Assembly (NCBI RefSeq): GCF_902506295.1
Contig: NZ_LR733312.1
Span: 2,514,759 to 2,578,758 of the forward strand
From: Luteimonas sp. 9C
GTDB lineage: Bacteria > Pseudomonadota > Gammaproteobacteria > Xanthomonadales > Xanthomonadaceae
Reading direction: 5' to 3'
DNA length: 64,000 nucleotides
The notes beneath the pieces are model-generated. The model ran no database searches. It was not told the origin of the DNA and was given only the letters and a program-made list of their open reading frames with translations. A program made the translations under genes and the position numbers. Positions 42,608 through 53,870 of this stretch are shown piece by piece; positions within the stretch are counted from its first letter, which is position 1; each line of letters opens with the position of its first letter.

Positions 42608-45478
42608 TCAGCGTGCGACCGGCTTGCCGTCCGCATCGAGCACCTGCACCTCGCCCAGCTCGAGCGCACGGATCGGCGCCTCGATCTGCTTGAGATCGCC
42701 GACGACCACCCAGGTCAGCGCCTTGGGATCGATCGTCGTCGCCACGCCGGCGAGATCCTGGACCGTCATCGACTCGATCTCGGCCTTGCGCTGGAACACG
42801 TAGTCGTCGGGACGGCCGAAGCGGACGTTGCCGCCGATCGTCGACATCACCGCCCATGCGGTCTCGTAGGCACCCGGCAGGCTCAGCGTGTTGATCGCCT
42901 GGGCGCGGGCGAGTTCGGCGGCAGTCGCCGGACGATCGCTGTCGGCGAAGTCGGCCAGTTCGCGCTGGATCTCCGCCATCGCCTCGGCGGTCTTGTCGAT
43001 CTGCACCGGCGCCGAGGCCATCCACGGGCGCTGGCCCAGCGTGCCGGTGGCGCCGCTGCGGGCACCGTAGGACCAGTGCTTGTCCTCACGCAGGTTCATG
43101 TTCAGACGCGCGGTGAAGTCGCCGCCGAGCACGGTGTTGGCCATGTCGAAACGGTTCGACGACGCATCGTTGGTCGGCGGAATCACCTGCGCGGCGAAGA
43201 TGTTCGCCTGCACCGCGCCGGGCTGGTCGATCAGGAACACGCGCGCGGCGTCCGGACGTGCGACCTCGGCGACGTCGATGGCTGCTGGCGCTGCGCCGGA
43301 GCCGCGCCAGTCACCGAAATGCGTCTCCAGCATCGGCACGATCTCGTCCAGCGTGGTGTCGCCGACGACGATCAGCGTCGCGCCTTCCGGACGCACCCAG
43401 TCGCGGTGGAAGGCGACCAGCTCGTCGCGCGTGAGCCTGGCGATCGCGTCTTCGGTGCCGCTGCCGGTGAACGGAATCGCGTACGGATGCCCGGCACCGT
43501 AGACCAGCGGCGGCAGCACGCGCATCGCCACACTGCTGGGACGCGCCTTCTCCTGCGCGATGCCGGCGATCCACGTCGCCTTGATGCGGTCGATTTCCTT
43601 CTGGTCGAAGTTCGGGCGACGCAGCATGTCGGCGAACAGCGCCAGCGACGGGTCGAGGTTTTCCTTCAGCGCCGAGACGTAGGCATTGCTGCCGTCGAGC
43701 GACGCGCTTGCGCCGAGGCTCGCGCCCAGTGCTTCGACGCGATCGGCGAAATCCAGGGCGCCCAGACCGCCGGCGCCTTCTTCGAGCACGGTCATCGTGA
43801 AGCTCGCGGTACCCGGCGTGCGGCCCAGGTCGGCGGTGTAGCCGCCCTTGAACTCGTAGCTCAGCTGCACGACCGGAATTTCCGGACGCCGGGCGAGGAT
43901 CACCTGCGTGCCGTTGGACAGCGTGGCGCGCTCCTGCGCCGGGAACTTGAGTTCCGGGAACGAATCGGTCTTCGGCACGCCGGCGCTGCGGTCCACACGG
44001 CTGCGCGTGGTCGTGTACTTGGCATCCGGCGCCGGCGGGGTGAACGGCGCGGGCGTGACCGCGGGTGCTTCGGCCAGCGGCGTGCGTGCGCCCGGGACCA
44101 CGGTGATGGTGTGGCTGCCGACATCGAGCCACTTCGCACCGGCCGCCTTGACGTCCTCGGCGGTGGTCGCGGCGACGTTCGCCAAGGATGCGCGGAAGCA
44201 GCCCGGGTCGCCTTCGTAGACCGTGCATTCGGCGAGCGCGTCGGCCTTGCCGCCGAACCCGCCGATACGCTCGATGCCCCGGATGAAGCCGGCGCGCATG
44301 CTGGTCTTGGCCCGCGCCAGTTCCTCGGCGCTCGGGCCTTCGGTGATCAGGCGCTCGAGCTCCTCGTCGATCGCCGCCTCGACGGTCGCCGGATCCACGC
44401 CCTGCTTCACGGTCGCCATCACCACGAAGTTCGAGCCCAGCTGCGAGCCGTAGGCGCCGGCGCTGATGTTGTCGACCAGGCGGTCGTCGTGCAGCAGGCG
44501 ACGGTCGAGACGCGAGGCCTTCGCACCGCCGAGCACGCTGCCCAGCACCTGCAGATGGTCGATGTCGGTGGTGCCGAGTTCGGCGACGTTCCAGGCGCGG
44601 TAGATGCGCACCTGCGGCACCTGGTCTTCCATCGTCTCTCGGGTGTCGGCGCTGCGCTTGGCCACGTCGACGGCCGGCTGCGCCATCGTCGGGCCGGCCG
44701 GGATGTCGCCGAAATACTGCGCGGCCTTGGCGCGGGCCGTGGCCACGTCGATGTCGCCGGCCAGCACCAGCACCGCGTTGTTCGGGCCGTACCAAGTGCG
44801 GAACCACTGCTTGACGTCGTCGAGCGACGCGGCGTTGAGGTCGTTCATCGAGCCGATGACGCCGTGGTGGTACGGGTGGCCCTCGGGATACAGCGCGCGG
44901 GTCAGCTTGTCCCAGACCTGGCCGTAGGGCTGGTTCTCGCCCTGGCGCTTCTCGTTCTGCACCACGCCGCGCTGCTCGTCGAGCGCGCCCTGGTCGACCG
45001 CGCCGAGCAGATGGCCCATGCGGTCGGATTCCATCCACAGCGCCATGTCGAGCGCGGTGGTCGGCACGTTCTGGAAATAGTTCGTGCGGTCGGTGTTGGT
45101 GGTGCCGTTCTGGTCGGTCACCCCGACCTGCTTGAAGGGATCGAAGAACTCGCCGTCGTGGTTCTCGCTGGCCTGGAACATCAGATGCTCGAACAGGTGC
45201 GCGAAGCCGCTGCGGCCGGCGGGCTCGTCCTTGCTGCCCACGTGGTACCAGATGTTGACCGCGACGATCGGCGCCTTGCGGTCGGTGTGCACCACCACGC
45301 GCAGGCCGTTGGGCAGGGTGAAGGTCTCGTACGGGATGTCGACCCCGGCGGCTTCGGCCGGGGGCGCGGCCCACGCCATCGGCGCGGCGGCGATGCCGGA
45401 CAGGGCAAGGCCGGTGGCGAGCGCGAGCAGGGCCGCGCGCGGGCGGGACGGGGCGGTACGGAGGCGGTCGACGGACAT
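42608..45478 (-). CDS. M16-family zinc metalloprotease (two tandem domains), secreted
   Basis: A pitrilysin/insulinase-like peptidase of 956 residues from the ATG at 45478, with a signal peptide ending PMAWA. The N-terminal M16 unit holds the inverted zinc motif HLFEH (residues 94-98). A second homologous unit begins near residue 515 (ATLSNGTQVILARRPEIPVVQLS) and lacks that motif, as is usual. It is predicted to degrade peptides in the periplasm. Antisense open frames of over 1,000 codons overlap it but carry no family features. It is a single gene bounded by a hairpin. Confidence 0.93.
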   Translation of the reverse strand: MSVDRLRTAPSRPRAALLALATGLALSGIAAAPMAWAAPPAEAAGVDIPYETFTLPNGLRVVVHTDRKAPIVAVNIWYHVGSKDEPAGRSGFAHLFEHLMFQASENHDGEFFDPFKQVGVTDQNGTTNTDRTNYFQNVPTTALDMALWMESDRMGHLLGAVDQGALDEQRGVVQNEKRQGENQPYGQVWDKLTRALYPEGHPYHHGVIGSMNDLNAASLDDVKQWFRTWYGPNNAVLVLAGDIDVATARAKAAQYFGDIPAGPTMAQPAVDVAKRSADTRETMEDQVPQVRIYRAWNVAELGTTDIDHLQVLGSVLGGAKASRLDRRLLHDDRLVDNISAGAYGSQLGSNFVVMATVKQGVDPATVEAAIDEELERLITEGPSAEELARAKTSMRAGFIRGIERIGGFGGKADALAECTVYEGDPGCFRASLANVAATTAEDVKAAGAKWLDVGSHTITVVPGARTPLAEAPAVTPAPFTPPAPDAKYTTTRSRVDRSAGVPKTDSFPELKFPAQERATLSNGTQVILARRPEIPVVQLSYEFKGGYTADLGRTPGTASFTMTVLEEGAGGLGALDFADRVEALGASLGASASLDGSNAYVSALKENLDPSLALFADMLRRPNFDQKEIDRIKATWIAGIAQEKARPSSVAMRVLPPLVYGAGHPYAIPFTGSGTEDAIARLTRDELVAFHRDWVRPEGATLIVVGDTTLDEIVPMLETHFGDWRGSGAAPAAIDVAEVARPDAARVFLIDQPGAVQANIFAAQVIPPTNDASSNRFDMANTVLGGDFTARLNMNLREDKHWSYGARSGATGTLGQRPWMASAPVQIDKTAEAMAEIQRELADFADSDRPATAAELARAQAINTLSLPGAYETAWAVMSTIGGNVRFGRPDDYVFQRKAEIESMTVQDLAGVATTIDPKALTWVVVGDLKQIEAPIRALELGEVQVLDADGKPVAR

Positions 45479-45730
45479 GCCGGTCCTTGGAATCGGGCGG
45501 AGTTGGACCCGCATCCTAGCCAGCCGCTGTGTCCTCGGCACGGGCCGCAGGTCATGGTCGGGGCGCTCCGGATCCGTTCCTTCCCCCGCATGCGGGGCAT
45601 TGCGCCCTTTACGGGTGGAAGGCCGGGACGGGGGCGAACGAACCGATGAGGTAATGCCTGATTGCGGGCGGCCCGTGCGTGCCCGGGTCGGGATCCCGAT
45701 GATCGGAGGATTCGCCCCCACCCGACCCGT

Positions 45731-45803
45731 CCGGCCCGGCGCAGCGCGCCGGTCGTTCAATCGATCCGCGCGGCAGTGCCGCGCAAGCGGATCGCTCTCA
45801 CCC
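45731..45803 (+). repeat. REP-like structured repeat, copy B
   Basis: This copy has the same two-hairpin layout as at 31605-31679. The first palindrome is CCGGCGC-AGC-GCGCCGG (45736-45752). The second hairpin has an outer stem CGATCCGC (45762-45769) with GCGGATCG (45787-45794), the inner stem GCGGC/GCCGC, a 3-nt loop and a 4-nt bulge. Four of eight outer pairs differ from copy A, and all four are compensated. The gap 45479-45898 also has a CGGGGGCGAA/TTCGCCCCC pair (about 45634 and 45711) and no gene. Confidence 0.72.
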
Positions 45804-45898
45804 CCCCCCGCGGCGTGGGGGAAGGCTCGACGACCGAATCCGCCACTCGTCACAACCCGAGCGCTAGCATCGAGCGCCTGTCCTCCCGAGGCACCCGC

Positions 45899-46603
<705 letters not shown>

Positions 46604-46637
46604 CCGACAATGGCGGGCCCGCACGCCGGCCCCGTCC

Positions 46638-47102
46638 ATGTTCGACGTCATCCTGCACACCCCCGAGATTCCGCCCAACACCGGCAACGTGATCCGCCTG
46701 TGCGCCAACACCGGCGCGCGGCTGCATCTGGTGCGGCCGCTGGGCTTCGACCTCGACGACCGCAACCTGCGCCGGGCCGGTCTCGACTACCACGAGTACG
46801 CGACGCTGCAGGTCCATGACGATCTCGACGCCGCACTCGCCGTCGTGCAGCCCACGCGCCTGTTCGCGCTGAGCACGCGCAACAGCGTGCGCTTCGACGC
46901 GCCGGCCTTCGCGCCGGGCGATGCCTTCCTGTTCGGCAGCGAGACCCGCGGCCTCCCGGACGACGTGCTCGACCGCGTGCCCGATGGCCAGCGCCTGCGC
47001 CTGCCGATGCGGCCGGGCAACCGCAGCCTCAACCTGTCGAACGCGGTCGCGGTCGTGGTGTTCGAAGCCTGGCGCCAGCAGGGCTTCGCGGGCGGCGCGT
47101 GA
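46638..47102 (+). CDS. trmL: tRNA (cytidine(34)-2'-O)-methyltransferase
   Basis: SPOUT-fold methyltransferase that modifies the wobble base of tRNA-Leu isoacceptors. The 154 residues carry the family motifs PEIPPNTGNVIRLCANTG, HLVRPLGFDLDDRNLRRAGLDY, FGSETRGLP, and the knot motif RSLNLSNAVAVVVFEAWRQ. Standard length and likely in one unit with the SDR gene. Confidence 0.96.
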   Translation: MFDVILHTPEIPPNTGNVIRLCANTGARLHLVRPLGFDLDDRNLRRAGLDYHEYATLQVHDDLDAALAVVQPTRLFALSTRNSVRFDAPAFAPGDAFLFGSETRGLPDDVLDRVPDGQRLRLPMRPGNRSLNLSNAVAVVVFEAWRQQGFAGGA

Positions 47103-47322
47103 CGTGGTGCCAGCCGGCGCGCGTGACTTCGCTGGAAACGGTTACGCGACGACCTGAACGGGCCGCAAAAGTTCCTGTACTTCGCAGTTCAATATTCAGC
47201 GCCGGTTGCGCGCATATGTCGAGAATCTCCACACCGGCCCGGGTGGCCGTGCTTCCCCTCCCCCTTGAAGCGCATCCCCTCCCCGTCACCCGGGCCGGCA
47301 TTTTCGAACACCGTTGCGCGCT

Positions 47323-47340
47323 GGACCCCTTGCAGGGTCC
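47323..47340 (+). promoter_or_regulatory. Hairpin in front of the Ax21-family gene
   Basis: GGACCC-CTTGCA-GGGTCC forms a small stem-loop just before the CGGAGAGAG ribosome-binding site, close enough to affect translation initiation. The rest of the gap 47103-47322 has no gene. Confidence 0.35.
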
Positions 47341-47359
47341 GGCCGGAGAGAGACCCCGC

Positions 47360-47938
47360 ATGAAGCGCTTCCTGACCATCGCATCCCTCGCCGCCGCGCT
47401 TCCCTGCGCCGCGAATGCCGCCGAAGGTCTCTCCTACAACTACGTCGAAGGCGGTTACTCGGCCAGCAAGTCCGACCTCGCGCCGGTCAACCCGAGCGCT
47501 GATTCCGATGGCTGGTCGCTGCGCGGTTCCGCTGCGTTCCTCCCGAATTTCCATGCCTTCGGCGACTACACCCGCGAGCGCATCGACAACATCCCGCTCG
47601 ACCGCGACCAGTGGCGTCTGGGCGTCGGCTATCACCATGAAGTCTCGCCGCGCACCGACCTGCTGACCCGCGTGGCCTACCAGACGCTCGATTTCGGCCG
47701 CGGACTCGAGGCCGACGGGTACTCCGTCGAGGTCGGCGCGCGCGCCGCGCTTCTGCCGGCGCTGGAAGGCTATGCACTGGCCGGCTACGAGGATCTCGAC
47801 GGCGGCTTCGACAGCGCGTTCTACGGCCGCCTCGGCGCGCAGTGGAAGTTCAATCCGAACTTCGGCCTCGCCGGCGACATCAAGCTGATCCAGGGTGGCG
47901 ACACCCAGTGGTTCGTGGGTCCGCGTCTGACCTGGTAA
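47360..47938 (+). CDS. Ax21-family outer-membrane beta-barrel protein
   Basis: A 192-residue protein with a signal peptide ending AANA|AEG and the mature start LSYNYVEGGY, the hallmark of the Ax21/Omp family of xanthomonads. The remainder alternates hydrophobic and polar residues and ends VGPRLTW, as expected for a small barrel with a C-terminal aromatic. The earlier claim that Ax21 is a secreted sulfated quorum signal was withdrawn; later work treats it as an outer-membrane or vesicle-associated protein. A strong terminator follows. Confidence 0.85.
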   Translation: MKRFLTIASLAAALPCAANAAEGLSYNYVEGGYSASKSDLAPVNPSADSDGWSLRGSAAFLPNFHAFGDYTRERIDNIPLDRDQWRLGVGYHHEVSPRTDLLTRVAYQTLDFGRGLEADGYSVEVGARAALLPALEGYALAGYEDLDGGFDSAFYGRLGAQWKFNPNFGLAGDIKLIQGGDTQWFVGPRLTW

Positions 47939-48010
47939 GCACAGCACCGCTCCCCCGCGGTGTCCGGTCCCCAGCGCTTCCCCGGCGCCTCTCTCTCCCG
48001 GACATCGCCA

Positions 48011-48043
48011 GAACCCGGCCAGCAATGGCCGGGTTCTTTTTTT
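48011..48043 (+). terminator. Terminator of the Ax21-family gene
   Basis: A 10-bp stem GAACCCGGCC/GGCCGGGTTC with a 6-nt loop is followed by seven Ts. Confidence 0.93.
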
Positions 48044-48077
48044 GTGGCGATGGCGCCGAGTGGCCGATGTAGTCCCC

Positions 48078-48472
48078 GTCATCCTGGCGGCTTTCAACAG
48101 ACGAATGTCTGGTGAGGCCGGGAGCCGATGACTTGAGGCGTTCGCGGAAGGTTTGGTAACACGACGAGTCCGCGCTTGCCGAGACGTCGCTGGACGACCA
48201 GCGCTTCGCGCTGCTGAGAGGCACGTCCGGGCGTGCTTGCTGCGAGCCGTCGGGATGACGACCAGATCTGCGTGGCGCCTCAGGAGCGCGAATGTTGTCG
48301 CGTCTCCGGGAGAGCGGCTGGTCCGTGCGGCCCTCACCCACCATCCGCGTTGCGGAGGGTCCCCTCGCGCTGACGCGAGGGCGTTCACTCGACGCACGAA
48401 CCTGTGGCTCGCAAACGCGCCGCTTCGCCCCGGAGGGAGAGGGGCTCAGGTCGGGCCTTCGGCCCGAGCTCC
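48078..48472. repeat. Degenerate intergenic repeat region
   Basis: This region has no gene. A first part (48078-48262) is bounded by GTCATCC and GGATGAC. It contains TGACTTGAGGCGTTCGCGG and GAGTCCGCGCTTGCCGA, which read like a worn copy of the GTCATCC-type intergenic repeats common in xanthomonads. A second part (about 48320-48470) has CCCTCGCG/CGCGAGGG and the TCGGGCC/GGCCCGA hairpin (48449-48465) just past the end of gpsA, a likely terminator for that gene. Confidence 0.5.
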
Positions 48473-49483
48473 TTATTCGAACTCGGGCTTCTGCTCGCGT
48501 GCCATCAGCCGGTCCAGACCCTCGGCCGGAGTGATGTCGCCGTGCAGCACGGCGCGGACGTTGCTCGAGATCGGCAGTTCGATGCCATGGCGCTCGGCCA
48601 GGCGCATGACTTCGTCGGCGGTCTGCACCGATTCGACCACCTGGCCGATCGCGCGGACCGCGTCTTCGAGCTTCTCGCCACGACCCAGCGCCAGACCCAG
48701 CCGGCGGTTGCGCGACAGGTCCCCGGAACAGGTCAGCACCAGATCGCCGAGACCGGCGAGACCCATCAGGGTTTCCGCACGGCCGCCGATCGCCTGGTTG
48801 AGGCGCAGCATCTCGTTGAGGCCACGGGTGATCAGGCCGGTGCGGGCGTTGAGGCCCAGCTCCATGCCGTCGGCCGCGCCGGTGGCCACGGCCAGCACGT
48901 TCTTCATCGCGCCGCCGAGTTCGGCGCCGCGCATGTCGGTGCCGGTATAGGCGCGGAACGTCGGGCCGTGCAGCACGTCGGCGACGGTCTGCGCGAAGTC
49001 GGCGTCGTCGGACTGCACGGTGATCGCGGTCGGCAGGCCGGACGCGACTTCCTTGGCGAACGACGGGCCGGTGACGACGGCCAGCGGCACGTCCTCGCCG
49101 ACCACGGCGCCCGCGACTTCATGCAGGAACCGGCCCGAGCCGGGTTCGAAGCCCTTGGTCGCCCACGACACGCCCACGCCCTCGGGGCGCAGCGGTGCGA
49201 GCAGTTCCAGGGTTTCGGCGAAGGCATGCGACGGCACCACGACCAGGATCAGACCGACGCCGTCGAGGGCATGGGCCAGATCGGTGGTCGCGCGCAGGTT
49301 GTGCGGCAGCGGGATGCCCGGCAGGTAGCGCGGGTTCTCGTGGCGCTGGTCGATCGCCTCGATCTGGTCGGCGTTACGGCCCCACAACGTGGTGGGATGC
49401 CCGTTACGTGCGATCACCGAGGCGAGCGCGGTCCCCCAGGAGCCCGCGCCCAGCACCGCAACCGCGGGCTTAGCTCCGGTCAC
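48473..49483 (-). CDS. gpsA: NAD(P)-dependent glycerol-3-phosphate dehydrogenase
   Basis: Makes sn-glycerol 3-phosphate from dihydroxyacetone phosphate for phospholipid synthesis. The 336-residue protein begins at a GTG (49483), two bases after the secB stop. The nucleotide-binding loop [10 protein letters not shown] is near residue 11. Substrate motifs include [20 protein letters not shown], the catalytic lysine region [13 protein letters not shown], and the [20 protein letters not shown] signature. secB-gpsA is a conserved gene pair in proteobacteria. Upstream extension into secB was rejected. Confidence 0.95.
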   Translation of the reverse strand: MTGAKPAVAVLGAGSWGTALASVIARNGHPTTLWGRNADQIEAIDQRHENPRYLPGIPLPHNLRATTDLAHALDGVGLILVVVPSHAFAETLELLAPLRPEGVGVSWATKGFEPGSGRFLHEVAGAVVGEDVPLAVVTGPSFAKEVASGLPTAITVQSDDADFAQTVADVLHGPTFRAYTGTDMRGAELGGAMKNVLAVATGAADGMELGLNARTGLITRGLNEMLRLNQAIGGRAETLMGLAGLGDLVLTCSGDLSRNRRLGLALGRGEKLEDAVRAIGQVVESVQTADEVMRLAERHGIELPISSNVRAVLHGDITPAEGLDRLMAREQKPEFE

Positions 49484-49485
49484 GC

Positions 49486-50013
49486 TCAGGCGTTGCCGAT
49501 CTGGTCGGTCGTCGGCTGCTCGTTGCCCGACTGGCTGCGCTGACGCAGGCCTTCGGCATAGAGCGCGTCGAAGTTGATCGGCTGCAGCAGGAACGGCGGG
49601 AAGCCGCCGGCCTGGATCAGCTCGCCGATCAGCTGGCGCGCATACGGGTACAGCACGTTCGGGCACTGGGTGCCGAGCAGCGCGTCGAGGGTGTTGCCGT
49701 CGAAACCGGCCAGGCCGAACACGCCCGCCTGCTTCACTTCGGCCACGTACACCGTATTCGCGTTGTCCTCGCCCGTGGTGCAGGTCAGGGTGATCGCCAG
49801 CACGACTTCGAACGCGTTGTCGCCGACGCGCTGCACGCTCTGGTTGAGATTCATGTTGAGCTGCGGCTGGGCCTGCTCGCTGAAGATCGCCGGGGACTTG
49901 GGCGACTCGAACGAGACGTCCTTGACGTAGATCTTCTCGACGCTGAACTGCGCGCCTGCCGGCTGCGCGGGGGCGGCGCCATTGGCACCGGTGTTGGCCT
50001 GTTCTTCGGACAT
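49486..50013 (-). CDS. secB: Protein-export chaperone SecB
   Basis: Tetrameric chaperone that holds preproteins unfolded for SecA. The 175 residues carry [35 protein letters not shown] and the C-terminal core [40 protein letters not shown] region (about 118-152). The N-terminal Ala/Gly/Gln-rich stretch is a little longer than in E. coli. Placed between a rhodanese gene and gpsA, all on the minus strand. Confidence 0.97.
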   Translation of the reverse strand: MSEEQANTGANGAAPAQPAGAQFSVEKIYVKDVSFESPKSPAIFSEQAQPQLNMNLNQSVQRVGDNAFEVVLAITLTCTTGEDNANTVYVAEVKQAGVFGLAGFDGNTLDALLGTQCPNVLYPYARQLIGELIQAGGFPPFLLQPINFDALYAEGLRQRSQSGNEQPTTDQIGNA

Positions 50014-50092
50014 GTGGATCGACTCCAGCGGAAAGAGGTGGGATGAAACGGATCGCCGATTATGGCAGTCCGGTCGGGCGGTGCCGCTGCGC

Positions 50093-50530
50093 TCAGCCGC
50101 GGCCCTTGGCCAGTGGCAGATCGGCCTGCAGCCAGCCGCCGATGCCGCCGTCGAGCACGTAGACGTTCTCGAAGCCGGCCTTCTTCAGGCGCTTGGCGGC
50201 ATCGCTGGCGGTGCTGCCGGTCTTGCAGACCAGCACGACCGGCAACGCCTTGGCGGGCGCGAGCTGTTTGCTCTCGGGGTCGAACTGGCTCATCTGCACG
50301 TTCTTCGAGCCCGGGATGTGGCCTTTGCCGAAGTCGGCGGCGGGGCGCAGGTCGACGACCAGCGCGTTGTCGCGGTTGACCAGCACGGTCAGCTCGGCCG
50401 GGCGCAGGACCTTGAAGCCGCGGAACAGCCGCGAGATCTCGTTGGCGACGATCGCCACCGTCAATGCGGCGAGGATCAGCGACAGCATCTGGTTGCGGCC
50501 CAGGAAGGCCAGAAGTTCTTCGAAATTCAC
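50093..50530 (-). CDS. Membrane-anchored rhodanese-domain protein
   Basis: The 145-residue protein from a GTG start at 50530 has one N-terminal membrane helix (about 14-31) and then a rhodanese domain, with active-site Cys102 in [12 protein letters not shown] and the preceding [18 protein letters not shown]. It is 79 bp upstream of secB, an arrangement conserved in gammaproteobacteria (YibN type). Sulfur transfer is presumed; the membrane anchor suggests an envelope-linked target. Confidence 0.88.
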   Translation of the reverse strand: MNFEELLAFLGRNQMLSLILAALTVAIVANEISRLFRGFKVLRPAELTVLVNRDNALVVDLRPAADFGKGHIPGSKNVQMSQFDPESKQLAPAKALPVVLVCKTGSTASDAAKRLKKAGFENVYVLDGGIGGWLQADLPLAKGRG

Positions 50531-50618
50531 GGATGGATCGCGGTGCGTCGGCGGGCGGCGATTGTCGCACACCACCGCGGCCGCCCGGCGGCGGCCGGCC
50601 GGGGCGCCCCCGGGGGGC

Positions 50619-51062
50619 TCATTCGCCGGCCCAGAAGTCCGGCAGTCCGTCGACGATCCACCAGGTGCCGGCGGCCGCGTCCCAGCGCCAGCGCTCGGTG
50701 TAGCGCACGGTGCGCTCGGCCATGGTGTGGCGGTTGATCACGCCGATCTGGATCTCGCGCATCGCCTCGTCCGCACCCGCGGTGGCGCTGGTCTCGCGGT
50801 AGCCGGTGACCTGCACCTGCTCGTAGCGGGCGAAATCGAGCTCGCTGACCGGGTGCGCGGTGCGGTAGTCGGGGTCGACCAGCTGCCAGGCGGTCTTCAT
50901 GTCGTTCCAGCGCACCGCGCCGGTCCACGCGTACTGCGCGCGTTCGAGCGCCGTGCCCTGCTTGCGGGTGCTGGCGCAGCCGGGCAGCAGCACCAGCAGC
51001 GCGAGCATCAGCAGGGCGACCTGGTTGCGGAACAGGAACGGACGGCCGGAAGTCGCGCGCAT
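50619..51062 (-). CDS. Lipoprotein of unknown function, divergent from oleC
   Basis: A 147-residue protein with a lipobox VLLPGC after a hydrophobic leader. The mature part, about residues 40-147, has WTGAVRWNDMKTAWQLVDPDYR and ends ERWRWDAAAGTWWIVDGLPDFW, with many Trp and Tyr residues, suggesting an NTF2-like fold. Divergent from oleC with a 70-bp shared upstream region. Function unknown. Confidence 0.68.
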   Translation of the reverse strand: MRATSGRPFLFRNQVALLMLALLVLLPGCASTRKQGTALERAQYAWTGAVRWNDMKTAWQLVDPDYRTAHPVSELDFARYEQVQVTGYRETSATAGADEAMREIQIGVINRHTMAERTVRYTERWRWDAAAGTWWIVDGLPDFWAGE

Positions 51063-51132
51063 GGCAGGGTCTCGAATCGTGAGGCCGCCATCGTAGCCGC
51101 CGCGGCCGGCGCGCGCCGGTATCCTCTGCGCG

Positions 51133-52806
51133 ATGGACGACGACACCGCTTCCCGGGCCGCCACGGTCAACATCGCCGCCGCCTTGCCGCAGCTGGCGCA
51201 GGCCGCGCCCGACCGCATCGCGATGCGTTGTCCCGGGCCGGATGGCCGTTACGGCGACGCACAGGCTTTGACCTACGGCGCGCTCGACCGCCGCAGCGAC
51301 GCGATCGCCGCCGGCCTCGCCGCACGCGGCATCGTCCGCGACACGCGCACGGTGCTGATGGTGCGGCCGACGCCCGAGTTCTTCCTGTTGATGTTCGCCC
51401 TGTTCAAGGCCGGGGCGGTGCCGGTGCTGGTCGATCCGGGCATCGACAGGCGCGCGCTGAAGCAGTGTCTCGACGAAGCCGGCGCCGAAGCCTTCATCGG
51501 CATTCCGCTGGCGCAGTTCGCGCGCGTGCTGCTGCGCTGGGCGACGTCGGCGCGCGTGCGCATCACCACCGGGCGCTGGGCGGTGCTCAGCGACGCGACG
51601 CTGGCGGACGTGGAACGCGCGGGTGCCGGCGCAGGCCCGCAACTCGCGGCGACGGCCGGCGACGATGTCGCGGCGATCCTCTTCACCAGCGGCTCGACCG
51701 GCGTGCCCAAGGGCGTGGTCTACCGGCATCGGCATTTCGCCGCGCAGATCGACATGCTGCGCGACGCGTTCGGCATCGGCGCCGGCGGCATCGACCTGCC
51801 GACGTTCCCGCCGTTCGCCCTGTTCGATCCCGCGCTGGGGCTGACCTCGATCATTCCGGACATGGATCCCACGCAGCCGGCCAAGGCCGATCCGCGCAAG
51901 CTGCATGCGGCGATCGACCGCTTCGGCGTCGACCAGCTGTTCGGTTCCCCCGCGTTGATGGGCGTGCTCGCGAAATACGGCCAGCCGCTGCCCACCTTGC
52001 GCCGCGTGACCTCGGCCGGCGCGCCGGTGCCGCCGGACACGGTCGCGAAGATCCTCGACCTGCTGCCGGACGACGCCCGCTTCTGGACGCCCTACGGCGC
52101 GACTGAATGCCTGCCGGTCGCGGTCATCGAAGGCCGCGAGCTGCTCGACCTGCGCTCGCGCACCGAGCACGGCGCCGGTACCTGCGTCGGCCGCCCGGTG
52201 CCGCAGAACGTGGTGCGCATCATCCGGGTCGACGACGACGCGATTCCCTCCTGGTCCGACGCGCTGTGCGTGCCCGGCGCCCAGGTCGGCGAGATCACCG
52301 TCGCCGGGCCCAGCGCCACCGATACCTATTTCAACCGCGACGCGCAGACGCGCCTGGCGAAGATCACCGAAACGCTGCCCGACGGCAGCACGCGCATCGT
52401 GCATCGCATGGGCGATCTCGGGTATTTCGATGCCGAAGGCCGGCTGTGGTTCTGCGGCCGCAAGGGACATCGCGTGGTCACGGCCACCGGCACCTTGTGC
52501 ACCGAACAGGTCGAGCCGGTGTTCAACGTGCACGCGGAGGTGCGACGCACCGCGCTGGTCGGTGTCGGCCCGAAGAACACGCAGACGCCGGTGCTGTGCG
52601 TGGAGCTGGAAGCCGGTGTCGCGAAGACCAAACAGGCGCGCATCGCCGACGAGCTGCGCCACATCGGCGAAGGCTTCGTCCACACCGGGCGCATCGAGCG
52701 CGTGCTGTTCCATCCCGGCTTCCCGGTCGATATCCGCCACAACGCCAAGATCGGCCGCGAGACGCTCGCCGTGTGGGCGGCGAAACGCACACAGGACCTC
52801 GCATGA
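51133..52806 (+). CDS. oleC: Olefin biosynthesis AMP-ligase/beta-lactone synthetase
   Basis: OleC belongs to the acyl-CoA synthetase superfamily and turns beta-hydroxy acids into beta-lactones in long-chain olefin synthesis. The 557 residues show the P-loop motif [11 protein letters not shown] near residue 183, FGSPALMG, the [13 protein letters not shown] adenylation motif, and a C-terminal Arg/Lys region ([14 protein letters not shown]). The stop overlaps the oleD start by four bases. OleA (thiolase) and OleB (hydrolase) genes are not nearby in this window. Confidence 0.92.
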   Translation: MDDDTASRAATVNIAAALPQLAQAAPDRIAMRCPGPDGRYGDAQALTYGALDRRSDAIAAGLAARGIVRDTRTVLMVRPTPEFFLLMFALFKAGAVPVLVDPGIDRRALKQCLDEAGAEAFIGIPLAQFARVLLRWATSARVRITTGRWAVLSDATLADVERAGAGAGPQLAATAGDDVAAILFTSGSTGVPKGVVYRHRHFAAQIDMLRDAFGIGAGGIDLPTFPPFALFDPALGLTSIIPDMDPTQPAKADPRKLHAAIDRFGVDQLFGSPALMGVLAKYGQPLPTLRRVTSAGAPVPPDTVAKILDLLPDDARFWTPYGATECLPVAVIEGRELLDLRSRTEHGAGTCVGRPVPQNVVRIIRVDDDAIPSWSDALCVPGAQVGEITVAGPSATDTYFNRDAQTRLAKITETLPDGSTRIVHRMGDLGYFDAEGRLWFCGRKGHRVVTATGTLCTEQVEPVFNVHAEVRRTALVGVGPKNTQTPVLCVELEAGVAKTKQARIADELRHIGEGFVHTGRIERVLFHPGFPVDIRHNAKIGRETLAVWAAKRTQDLA

Positions 52807-53798
52807 ATCTTCTCGTCACCGGCGGCGGCGGTTTCCTCGGCCAGGCGCTGTGCCGCGGCCTGGTCGAACGCGGCCATGCCGTCACCAGCTTCAACCGCGG
52901 CCACTACCCCGAGCTCGACGCGATCGGCGTGCACCAGATCCGCGGTGACCTCGCCGACGGGGATGCGGTACGGCACGCGGCCCGGGGCATGGACGCGATC
53001 TTCCACAACGCGGCCAAGGCCGGCGCCTGGGGCAGCTTTGAGAGCTATCACCAGGCCAACGTCGTCGGCACGCAGAACGTGCTCGATGCCTGCCGCGCGC
53101 ATGGCATCGGCCGGCTGGTCTACACCTCCACGCCCAGCGTGACCCATCGGGCCACGCACCCGGTCGAAGGCGGCACCGCCGAGACCGTGCCCTACGGCGA
53201 GGACTTCAAGGCGCCGTACGCGACCACCAAGAAGATCGCCGAGCAGGCGGTGCTGGCGGCGAACGGCCCGGACCTCGCCACGGTCGCGCTGCGTCCGCGG
53301 CTGATCTGGGGGCCGGGCGACCAGCAACTGCTGCCGCGCCTGGCCGAGCGCGCGCGGGCCGGCCGGCTGCGCTTCGTCGGCGACGGCGAGAACCGCATCG
53401 ACACCACGTACATCGACAACGCCGCGCAGGCGCATTTCGATGCCTTCGCGCATCTGGCGCCGGGCGCCGCCTGCGCGGGTCGCGCGTACTTCATCAGCAA
53501 CGGCGAGCCGACGCCGGTGCGCGAGATCGTCAACGCGTTGCTGGCCGCCGCCGGCGCGCCGCAGGTCACGAAGACGATTCCGTTCGGCGCGGCGTATGCG
53601 ATCGGCGCAATCTGCGAATCGGTCTGGCCGCTGCTGCGTCTGAAGGGCGAGCCGCCGATGACGCGGTTTCTCGCCGAGCAGTTGAGCACCACGCACTGGT
53701 ACGACATGGCGCCGGCCACCCGAGACTTCGGCTACGTGCCGCACGTGTCCCTTCACGAGGGACTCATTCGCCTGAAAAATTCTTGGACCGCTTCCTGA
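52803..53798 (+). CDS. oleD: 2-alkyl-3-ketoalkanoate reductase
   Basis: NAD(P)H-dependent extended SDR reducing the OleA product to the beta-hydroxy acid that OleC uses. 331 residues; Rossmann motif TGGGGFLG at 6-13, catalytic Tyr139 and Lys143 in YATTK, and 3-beta-HSD-like motifs [11 protein letters not shown] and YTSTPSV. Translationally coupled to oleC. The enzymatic order is OleA, OleD, OleC, OleB. Confidence 0.92.
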   Translation: MNLLVTGGGGFLGQALCRGLVERGHAVTSFNRGHYPELDAIGVHQIRGDLADGDAVRHAARGMDAIFHNAAKAGAWGSFESYHQANVVGTQNVLDACRAHGIGRLVYTSTPSVTHRATHPVEGGTAETVPYGEDFKAPYATTKKIAEQAVLAANGPDLATVALRPRLIWGPGDQQLLPRLAERARAGRLRFVGDGENRIDTTYIDNAAQAHFDAFAHLAPGAACAGRAYFISNGEPTPVREIVNALLAAAGAPQVTKTIPFGAAYAIGAICESVWPLLRLKGEPPMTRFLAEQLSTTHWYDMAPATRDFGYVPHVSLHEGLIRLKNSWTAS

Positions 53799-53870
53799 CC
53801 GTCACCTGATCGCGACTCCGGCGGGCATAGGGTGGCCCCCGAACCGCTCACGGGAATCAGGAGACCACCC

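Noticed and set aside
42605-45649. A 1,014-codon plus-strand open frame over the M16 protease
   Set aside because: It is the mirror of the protease gene, with low-complexity Arg/His/Gly composition and no start context. The minus strand carries the zinc motif and signal peptide.
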